DNA from: Acanthosepion pharaonis
Taxonomy: Eukaryota; Mollusca; Cephalopoda; Sepiida; Sepiidae
DNA: 64,000 nt
NCBI GenBank assembly: GCA_903632075.3
Contig: CAHIKZ030005579.1
Span: 253,501-317,500 of the forward strand
Direction of reading: 5' to 3'
In this document: positions 56,735 through 64,000 of the stretch, one piece after another
How the letters are laid out: every line of letters begins with the position of its first letter
How positions within the stretch are numbered: the first letter of the stretch is position 1
Program-made: the position numbers and the translations under genes
The notes under the pieces: model-generated
What the model was told of the DNA's origin: nothing
What the model saw: only the letters and a program-made list of their open reading frames with translations
Databases searched by the model: none

Positions 56735-56786
56735 TGTCATTTATAAATGTAAATATTGTCTTTTCTACAGGTTAACTCTGAGAAAT

Positions 56787-56844
<58 letters not shown>

Positions 56845-56895
56845 AGTTAATCTGTAGAAAAGACAATATTTATAAATATAAATGACAATAGGAAA
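56735..56895. repeat. Palindrome with (TA)n at its centre
   Basis: Arms 56735-56790 and 56841-56890 (gtcatttataaatgtaaata, ttgtcttttctacaggttaa against ttaatctgtagaaaagacaa, tatttataaatataaatgac) flank a 50-bp TA tract (56791-56840). Confidence 0.85.
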
Positions 56896-57177
56896 ACTGT
56901 AATAGTTGCCGACGCGTTTCGTCCAAGGTCGACTTTCTCAAGGCAAAAAACGAAATGAATTTATTTAAACAAAGCAACTAATACGTGACAGTAATTGACG
57001 TAATTTTCAGTTAACAGTATGAAAACAGCGTTCTCTAAATTCTTCCAGTTACTAAGGACATTTTGTTTTTGTTATTATTAGTTACTTTGTTTAAATAAAT
57101 TTATTTCGTTTTTTGCCTTGAGAAAGTCCACATTGGACGAAACGCGTCGGCAACTATTACAGATTTTCTAATGTCAT
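56893..57177. repeat. Palindrome of PLE-type ends
   Basis: Arms 56893-56975 and 57083-57165: gccgacgcgtttcgtccaa, gactttctcaaggcaaaaaa, cgaaatgaatttatttaaac against their inverted copies; central spacer about 107 bp. A (TA)n tract (57180-57233) follows. Confidence 0.85.

Positions 57178-57179
<2 letters not shown>

Positions 57180-57233
<54 letters not shown>
57180..57233. repeat. (TA)n microsatellite
   Basis: 54-bp TA tract at the end of the palindrome. Confidence 0.95.
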
Positions 57234-57235
<2 letters not shown>

Positions 57236-57258
57236 TCCTTGCAGCTTCTAACTTTTTA

Positions 57259-57458
57259 TTACGGATAGAAGCTGCAAAGAAGAACAAACGTTTTATTTAT
57301 TTCATTACAAGAATTTACAAAAGGAACGATCAATTCGCTTATCTTCATACCCTGCCTGGTGGCAAACGCTGCTGGTGGCGCCAGGGGTGGCGGTCTGCCA
57401 TAGCCACCGAAACCGTGACCTGGTCGGCGGCTGATGAAGACAGGGTATCGCACGTGCT
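57259..57458 (-). CDS. Possible terminal exon, Gly/Pro-rich (uncertain)
   Basis: A GC-rich island of about 110 bp (57345-57450) in AT-rich DNA that matches no repeat family I see here. On the minus strand one frame reads RYPVFISRRPGHGFGGYGRP, then PPLAPPAAFATRQGMK and continues to a stop at about 57259. A possible 3' splice site (gtgttag) precedes it near 57458. Two or three AATAAA signals lie downstream on the minus strand (about 57292-57301 and 57255-57260). An alternative frame ends in LPPGRV and a TGA about 60 nt before the first AATAAA, which would also suit a last exon. All three frames are open over the GC-rich part, so the true frame is unknown. It could equally be unannotated repeat sequence. 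Confidence 0.3.
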
Positions 57459-57473
57459 AACACACGTTGTATG

Positions 57474-57474
<1 letters not shown>

Positions 57475-57515
<41 letters not shown>
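57475..57515. repeat. (TA)n microsatellite
   Basis: 41-bp TA tract. Confidence 0.95.
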
Positions 57516-57521
<6 letters not shown>

Positions 57522-57649
57522 ATGAATACAGAATCCTTAAAATCATTCGGTCAGGTGATAATTTATTTCGTGGACTCAGACGTCCATCTCTTCAGAGCAA
57601 ATTTGACAAAAATAATATTTATTTTTGTGAATTTTGGTTTAACGTGGGG

Positions 57650-57989
57650 GACCTAGTGTTTCCACTCAGGCCGCTGGTCTTAGCTTCTCTAAGCTGGTCG
57701 TAGCTTGTCTAAACTGGTCTAAGCTGGACAGAGCGGGTCTAAGCTAGTCACAACCGTCCATACCACTACTACGGAACAGATGTTACGATACAAAGCCAAG
57801 GATTCTGTCGACGCAACCGGGAAGGAGAGAGAGAAGACCTCCGGCACGGAACAGATACAACAACTGCAGCATCGACTCCGAAAGGAAGTTGTTCTTCCTC
57901 TTCGTTACTCCTTATCCATCAGTAAGAGAGAGTGCCAGTTAAATAGTTTTAGACCAGTCCATCTTGTGGGGGTGTTCAGCTACTCCACA

Positions 57990-57990
<1 letters not shown>
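57650..57990 (+). repeat. LTR-like dispersed repeat, 3' part
   Basis: ggacctagtgtttccactca, ggccgctggtc matches 33635-33660. Then a degenerate 11-bp tandem (tctaagctgg) at about 57681-57750. 57895-57990 matches 14400-14505 (aagagagagtg, ttagaccagtc, ttgtgggggtgttcagct, ctccacaa). Probable LTR end; the internal region is absent. Confidence 0.5.

Positions 57991-58066
<76 letters not shown>
57991..58066. repeat. (CA)n(TA)n microsatellite
   Basis: CA to 58042, then TA to 58066. Confidence 0.95.
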
Positions 58067-58104
58067 CCCAAGTATAGGATTAGTGTAGACGAAATAAATT
58101 CAAA

Positions 58105-58337
58105 TAACCAAAAATGTTGTTCTTAAAAGAGAGCTTAATACAAAGTAGAGCAAATATTATTTATTCAAAAATTATAACATAAACATGTTATAACATCACC
58201 AGAAAAATAGCCATCTTGTTTCAACACTTCTGGTGTGTTTTCTACATTCAATACCATCACTTGAGAAGACACCAGAAATGGTGAAACAAAATGCCTATAT
58301 TTATAGTGATTTTATAACAGGTTTATGATATAATTTT

Positions 58338-58339
<2 letters not shown>
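58105..58339. repeat. Palindrome of PLE-type ends
   Basis: Left arm 58170-58245 and right arm 58263-58338 pair: ataaacatgttataacatca, tgtttcaacacttctggtgt against acaccagaaatggtgaaac, gattttataacaggttta; spacer about 17 bp. Outer left part (agcttaatacaaagtagagc) is a further PLE-end block, with a single-orientation relative at 8768-8985. Confidence 0.85.
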
Positions 58340-58400
<61 letters not shown>

Positions 58401-58457
58401 TAGATCACACACACACACACACATATATATATATGATCTAACATATATATATATATA
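58340..58457. repeat. Palindromic compound microsatellite
   Basis: (TA)n(TG)n, tagatca, (CA)n(TA)n, tgatctaaca, (TA)n: the TG and CA runs are inverted copies about the centre tagatca, so the whole tract can fold into a hairpin. Confidence 0.9.
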
Positions 58458-58464
58458 CTAACAG

Positions 58465-59076
58465 TAGAGAGCCCGGCGTTGCCCGGGGATATAACAGTAA
58501 GAGATAGATCAAGTATCCACCATCATAACGACTGAAAAATAAAATTGACAAAGATTATTGTTTAAGGTTGACGGACACGCATGTCTTAATTAGTTTTTTT
58601 TTTTTGTTTTTTTTTTACGAATTGGTCAAACCCAAACTCAAACAAAAACATTGTTTTCAATCGTTATGAGTCTCCCGATTGAATTTTATTATAAATAATT
58701 GTCTTGTAAATGGAATTTTTAAAGCATTCTGAATGTTAAGAATAAAGAAAAAAGTGTGCAAGAGAATAAGAAACACTACCTGCCAAAAAAAAAAAAAAAA
58801 TTGAAGTTTTGTTTTATCGGCTGAAAAATATAGGAAATCCTCTCCCATATTTAAAGTAACCCACACAAACAAACAACCCGATGTGAGTTGTCCCCCTTCC
58901 ATTTTCACGATGTCTCTTAATCGTGTTTTCAAATTGATGTTGTGCAAAAACAATTATATTTTTCCCATTTTTGGCGCTGTTAGAACCACCACAAGGTAAT
59001 TTTATGTAGAACTGTGAAGTTTTGTTGAAATCGGTTGAAAAATGTAGGAAATCCGATCCAATATATAAACGTTACA

Positions 59077-59113
<37 letters not shown>

Positions 59114-59135
59114 TGCGTTTTATAATAAGTAAGAT
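58465..59135. repeat. Dispersed repeat with duplicated internal block
   Basis: Begins with cagtagagagcccggcgttgc. Contains two copies, about 210 bp apart (58803 and 59018), of gaagttttgtt...tcggttgaaaaatgtaggaa, atccgatccaatatataaac. Ends in (CA)n (59079-59110) and tctgcgttttataataagta. I believe this is a widespread invertebrate repeat type but cannot name the family. Confidence 0.5.
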
Positions 59136-59212
59136 ATATAAGCAAGTTTCGTTAAAAAGAAAATAAATTAAGCACGGTACTTTGTTAATAGTTTTCAAAC
59201 TAAATAGTTTTT

Positions 59213-60355
59213 AACTTTCATAAAAGATGGATTGCTGCCCAAATATACAATTTTAAAATTGCATGATCTGGCAGCCAACAAGGAAAGTAAAACTACAACA
59301 TTCAGAAAAAACTTGTTTTACGACAAATAGCAGCATTTCAATAATGAAATCCAAAATTAAATAATAATTGAAATAAATTTAAATGATCATAATGTATTAC
59401 TTAAAAACACTTTGACCGAACCCGAATATAATTAAGTACAATACCATATCAACCTAAATATTAATAATGATTAAATTAAACACAGACAAAATAATTACCA
59501 AAAAGCTTTGCAACTTATACGAAGGAAAAATTCTAGTTCCCAGCAACAGTGATAAATATATAAACCTATCTAGTCATAAACTAACAGATAGCAAGAAGGA
59601 ATTCCTAAATCTAAGACTAAATTGCCATCTCCAGACTAAATTTGACCTCCTCCAAAAGAAGACTGAATTCAAAATCTTACTCCAGTCATTAGCCCAACTT
59701 GAAAATGAGAAACTAATAAATCTCCATCCAAACCTGAGAAATCTTTTCACGGCAGAAAGTCTAAAAGATCGTCTTCCTCACAATAGCCATAATAACATTC
59801 CAATAACAAAACTCAAAACTGTTGCAAAAGAATTAAAAAACTATCCTAATATCCTCAACAGAAGAGCTGATAAATCCAATAATTACGTAATTTTGAACAA
59901 ATTGAATTATTACAGAAAATAACAGCACTTCATTGATGATCGATCTAAATTTATAAACAAAAACACTACTGACACTCTAAAAAGATCAGTCAACAAACTC
60001 ATAACATCCAACAATGCCGATATAGGATCCTTGAAAATCAATAAAATTATTAGAAATTGCCAACTAAGATACCTATACGGAAATGTTAATATACACAAAT
60101 CCGGATATCCATTACGATCTGTTATTTCACAGATACCAACACCTAAAAACCAAATCTCAAAATATCTCAGTGATATTATTATTCCATATCTACCTACCAA
60201 TAATAGTATCAAATCAACCAATGAATTCCTCCAAATCCTGCAAACTATAAAACCAAACCAAAGAATTCTAGCGTCATTTGACGTCTAAAATTTATTCACA
60301 AACGTCTGTGTTGACGAAACCATAAATATAATCCTTAGTTCCGTATATAACTTCC
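59213..60355 (+). pseudogene. Penelope-like element, 5' part and start of RT (dead)
   Basis: Starts with a PLE N-terminus: GLLPKYTILKLHDLAA near 59230. The main open frame 59467-59922 has KKLCNLYEGKILVPSN, LNLRLNCHLQTKFDLLQKKT, and NILNRRADKSNNYVILNKL. The next frame (60031-60288) has RYLYGNVNIHKSGYPLRSVI, STNEFLQILQ, RILASFDV followed by a stop, then NLFTNVCVDETINIIL. The copy ends near 60355 and the same RT region restarts at 60717. Confidence 0.85.
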
Positions 60356-60682
60356 TATTATAGGTTTATTCTTATAGCACACACGCGTACATGGAATAAT
60401 ATAATTCTTTAAGTAATCTCTATACGTAATGCTTTGGTTATTGTCGTAAAGCCTTTATAATTAGTATGAAGACTGACTTCAATACGACTGGTATTGGCTT
60501 GGTGCATAATTATCAGGCATTTTTCTAAGTGAGTTATTTGTTAATAAAAATTGCTGTTTTTTTTTACTTTTTTAATAAAAATATTATTTTATATTCAGCT
60601 TATAAAAATGCGTGTCGATAATCATACGCTCAGGAATAATCATTTAAAAATGTTATTAGTGAATTCTTATATTTCTTTTTTC

Positions 60683-60716
<34 letters not shown>
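60356..60716. other. Spacer between two PLE pieces
   Basis: AT-rich sequence without PLE residues; ends in (ATA)n at 60686-60718. Confidence 0.5.
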
Positions 60717-60721
<5 letters not shown>

Positions 60722-61795
60722 CAACCAATGAATTTCTCCAAATCCTTAATATTACCAAACGAAAGCATTCTAGCGTCACTTAAAATAGAAAATTTATTTA
60801 CAAATGTCCCTGTTGACAAAACCATCGATATAATCCTTCATTCTGTATATAAAAATAAATCAATTCCATCTCCATCCATCAAACCCAATATTCTCCAAAA
60901 ATGTATTGCAAACATGCACTATTAAAGTGCCCTTCTATAACCATAGCGGTAACATTTACGCTCAAACTAATGGAGCAAGTATGGGAAAGCCTCTCAGTCC
61001 GTGTTTCTCTAACGATTACACGTAGAAAAAAAGGTTTTTTAAAAAGGTTACTAGACCGAAAATATACATCCGCAAAAATGGAATTGATAATCTCAAAACT
61101 ACATTTGAAAAAAAAACTCTATCTTTAACTTTACTTATGAACTTAGCCAACAAAATAAATTCCCATTCTTGGATGTTCTTGTGGAGTCTAGTAATAATAT
61201 ATTCACTACTTCGTTATATAAAAAACCCACAATTAAAAACTTTTGCCATCTTAATTTTACTAGCCAATGTCCTCTCAGATATAAAATAGGTGTTATTAAA
61301 AAATTCCTTACGCGAGCACACGAGAATTCATCCTCTCGTCCGCTTTTCTTTAAAGAACTTAACGTGAAACAAACGCTTGTTAATAACGGTTTTCCTAACC
61401 ATCTCATAGATTACCATATTAGACCTTTTCTTTCTAAGGTAACCAATAGCAACACTGAACACACAGAAAATAACATTAGCATTTTATACAAAAATCAAAT
61501 GTATAGTAACTATAAGCAAGACGGATCTTTACTTAGAAACATCATAAAGAAATATAGAACTCCAGTCGACAAAAACAAGAAAATTAAATTATTTATTATG
61601 AAAAATAATCTGCTAACCTCATCGTTAAAAATAATAATTCACCTTCAAGATCCAAATTACAGAGAACCAAAATTATTTACGATTTTACATGTCCCCTAAG
61701 GAACTGTGCTCCTGACCAATCGAAATTCGTAAACAAAACTCAACCACAGCGTTCGTTTTCAAAGAAACTTGCATAAAAGAGAGATTGCTGCCCAA

Positions 61796-61801
<6 letters not shown>
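60717..61801 (+). pseudogene. Penelope-like element, RT to C-terminus (dead, motif C deleted)
   Basis: Repeats the last 90 bp of the previous piece (NQPMNFSKSL, ESILASLKIENLFTNVPVDK; the motif A D-V is changed to K-I). Then PSIKPNILQKC, motif B NGASMGKPLSPCFSNDY (about 60970, frame shifted). The YVDD segment is missing: motif B is followed directly by RKNGIDNLKTTFEKK. It resumes with FTYELSQQNKFPFLDVLVES (61130), YKKPTIKNFCHLNFTSQCPL (61199), FKELNVKQTLVNNGFPNHLI (61350) and IYDFTCPLRNCAPDQ (61678). A GIY-YIG domain is absent. The 3' end repeats the PLE start, see 61764-61801. Confidence 0.85.
61764..61801 (+). repeat. Terminal direct repeat of the PLE
   Basis: cttgcataaaagagagattg, ctgcccaaatacatac matches the PLE start at 59213-59249 (ctttcataaaagatggattg, ctgcccaaatatac). 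This looks like the beginning of a next, tandem PLE copy, cut off by (TA)n; tandem copies with such pseudo-LTRs are known for PLEs. Confidence 0.7.

Positions 61802-61802
<1 letters not shown>

Positions 61803-61850
<48 letters not shown>
61803..61850. repeat. (TA)n microsatellite
   Basis: 48-bp TA tract at the PLE 3' end. Confidence 0.95.
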
Positions 61851-61854
<4 letters not shown>

Positions 61855-62079
61855 TTTATTTAAAAATATGATTCCAAATCGCGACATAAGAAGTCCCATG
61901 TTTCAAAACAAGAGCCGAAAACTTCAATATAATTATTTAAATTAAATTGAGTTAAAATAAGCTCTGTTCCATCTTCAAGCGAAATTTATTTTGGAATAAC
62001 GTGTTTCTGAAATTTACGTGTTTTAAAAATTGAAATCAAAATTTCCATGGTAATATATATATATATATGAAGAAATATA
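61851..62079. other. AT-rich, nothing firm
   Basis: Contains gtcccatgtttcaaaac at 61890, faintly like the dispersed repeat end at 41200. No gene. Confidence 0.3.
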
Positions 62080-62215
62080 GTCTTAAAGTGTGCTATATTT
62101 ATGGGATAAAGTCCTCAATATCAAAGATAGAGTGTATGTAAACATAAAAGTGAACATTCGAGTCAACACATTCGAGGCGACAGACTGTTTCATGCTAGAC
62201 GCAATCGTCAGGCCA
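62080..62215 (-). repeat. Possible PLE-type terminus
   Basis: Read minus: gtggcctgacgattgcgtct, agcatgaaacagtctgtcgc, cgaatgtgttgactcgaatg. The layout (cctga...gaaac..gt..) and the (TA)n neighbour fit a PLE end. Confidence 0.5.
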
Positions 62216-62411
62216 CCCATATATATATATTAGATTATATGTATTAGATTAGATATATATATATATGTCTGTATTAAATTATGTATATGTATGTATATAT
62301 TAGATCATATATATATATATGTATGTATTAGATTATATTTATATGTATATATTAGATTATATATGTTTTAGATTATATATATGTATGTATTAGTTTTTAT
62401 ATATATGTATG

Positions 62412-62449
<38 letters not shown>

Positions 62450-62486
62450 TAGATTATAAAACATATATTATATACATATATATTAG

Positions 62487-62545
<59 letters not shown>
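62216..62545. repeat. Complex (TA)n / ttagattata microsatellite
   Basis: TA runs interspersed with about ten copies of gtattagattat and variants; pure TA from 62490 to 62545. Confidence 0.9.
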
Positions 62546-62549
<4 letters not shown>

Positions 62550-62654
62550 GATAAATTAACTATTTCATGATGCGCTGTTAAAATTTAATAAAAGATTCTT
62601 TATTCCCTGCATCAACCACTGTTTTTTTTTTTAATTTCCTTGTAAAAAATTAAA

Positions 62655-62985
62655 AGCAAGAATGTCTATTTCAGGAGTTGTGATATAAAATGCAGATAAA
62701 ATTATGGGGAAAGAATAACTAACCAAAAATGTATAATAGTTGACAATATTTCATCTTATAAAAATTCCAGATAATATTACTACTACTGATACTACTAGAG
62801 GAAAAAAAAAAAAACAAACGAGATGAAAGAAATTCCATTTAAAAATTAATAATGCTTGACAATATTTCATGTAATAAAAATCCAAAATGGTATTACCATT
62901 ACTAATAATACATAAAATAAAACAAGTGAGATCAAAATAAAAGAATTCCTGTTCAAAAATTAATAATGGCTGACAATATAATTAA
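62655..62985 (-). repeat. Inverted, diverged relic of the 117-bp satellite
   Basis: About 2.7 units in reverse orientation. Matching blocks (plus strand here): ccagataatattactactac, tgatactactagagg, gagatgaaagaaattcc, aataatgcttgacaatattt, and again ccaaaatggtattaccatta, gagatcaaaataaaag, aataatggctgacaat. Divergence is much higher than in the main array 8.1 kb upstream. Confidence 0.8.
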
Positions 62986-63624
62986 AACTTATAAAGGGAA
63001 GAATTCTTATATAATAATTGATCTCATAAATTTCAACATCATATCTTTTCCGTGCTGGCAAAATTATTTCAATATTTAAAATTATTCCAGTTTCCCACGA
63101 CCTCTCGTATCTCGCTTTTGAGTTATTGATCCCTGTGTATCTATTTAGAAAGGCATAGAAATATACAGTGACCGACTATAAAATGTTCTGTATAAATTGT
63201 TATAAGTTTTTGTCGGCCATTTTTGAAGAATCATAGACGCTAGTGGAGGAAAGGAATACAGTCATGGCTTTGCCACAAGCCAAGGTCATCTGGGGAAAGG
63301 CAAGGGAAAATTGACTGACTTCTATATGAAAAATGTATTTAGAGAAGCTATTAATAGCCAGGAGTTAATCATTGAATTGCTTACAGCCGGTTTTATTCAC
63401 CTGCTTGCGAGGATTAACTTTTTTTTTCTTTTTTTTATCGTCAAGCAGATTCCATCTTTTCGCTGTACCCTTCGATTTTTATTGGCATTCTTAATTTTCG
63501 CTTTCGTTTTATAATTTTTTTCTCTCTTTCTCCATTTTTCCTTATCGTTTTAAACGATTATTTTTTGTCTGTCAAACGGACTACATTTTTTTCTTTTTAA
63601 ATATTAGATTTAAATTGTGTATAT
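62986..63624. other. Nothing recognised
   Basis: T-rich stretch 63415-63620 with one plain open frame of no recognised family. Confidence 0.3.
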
Positions 63625-63815
63625 GTGGAATAATGGATAGCTGGCTGGATTGAGGAATCGGAGAGACGAGTTCGAATTCCAGTCGAGTACATTGCGTTCA
63701 CTTACGTGCAAACGGGAAGGGTATGGTTCAATATCTTCCCCCAACTATGGGTAAATAGCGGGACAACTGGGAAACCAGTCTAGGAGAACGAAGGCTCTAA
63801 ATTCAAACGCTTTGT
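63625..63815 (+). mobile_element. tRNA-derived SINE, long-tail subfamily
   Basis: Plus-strand head aataatggatagctggctgg, B box gttcgaattcc at 63670-63680, body cacttacgtgc, ctatgggtaaatagc, tail ccagtctaggagaacgaagg. The tail is short, so a 3'-shortened copy. Confidence 0.7.
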
Positions 63816-64000
63816 AGGTTCTTCATATACAAAAATAAATCCACCTTGCTTGTCGACTCGAAGAAAGGATTCTCTCCGCGACGAAAAAAAAAATGAACTC
63901 TTCGGGCTTATCTCTATGGTTCGAACACAAGACTGAGTCACAGCACGGCGCCCTGGGCGTCTCTAATTTCAGACTATGAGTATATCACCTACGGAAATTT
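63816..64000. other. Nothing recognised
   Basis: Window end; no feature recognised. Confidence 0.3.

Overview
The window reads as non-genic DNA from a large, AT-rich animal genome. I found no convincing host protein-coding gene and no intact transposon. Almost all structure is decayed retrotransposons and DNA transposons, many long (TA)n tracts, minisatellites, and one 12.5-kb satellite array. The mixture of Penelope-like elements (PLEs), Jockey/CR1-like and RTE-like LINEs, tRNA-derived SINEs and Tc1/mariner relics suggests a lophotrochozoan. I favour a mollusc, most likely a cephalopod such as an octopus, but this rests on recalled repeat families and not on a search.

Layout. 0.5-2.6 kb: a LINE endonuclease/RT relic cut by SINE copies. 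3.4-9.6 kb: a nest of (TA)n tracts, a two-minisatellite element, a PLE reverse transcriptase, a tRNA-like foldback element, a Tc1-type transposase whose spacing fits DD36E, a PLE GIY-YIG nuclease segment and a SINE. 11-17.4 kb: five minisatellite systems, one patched into an LTR-like repeat. 17.9-20.7 kb: repeated LINE 3' ends and a tandem triplication of a small LTR. 21.5-28.5 kb: an RTE-like LINE, a 5S-tRNA chimeric SINE, and a 66-bp satellite split by the two-minisatellite element. 29.5-30.5 kb: a 74-bp minisatellite. 31-33 kb: a LINE relic whose RT carries an in-frame 19-residue repeat expansion. 33-42 kb: LTR-like repeats, LINE fragments and several palindromes made of PLE ends. 42.1-54.6 kb: a 117-bp satellite of about 105 units. 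55-62.5 kb: PLE palindromes, a possible small terminal exon and a double PLE. 62.7-63.0 kb: an inverted, diverged relic of the 117-bp satellite.

How the parts relate. The SINEs share a tRNA-like head but carry different tails. One tail is shared with the two-minisatellite family, suggesting a common LINE partner. PLE termini lie next to (TA)n tracts again and again and often form inverted pairs. The most unusual items are the two-minisatellite retroposon family with target-site duplications (superficially like primate SVA), the 5S-tRNA chimeric SINE, the coding-frame repeat expansion in an RT, and the 117-bp satellite with its distant inverted relic.
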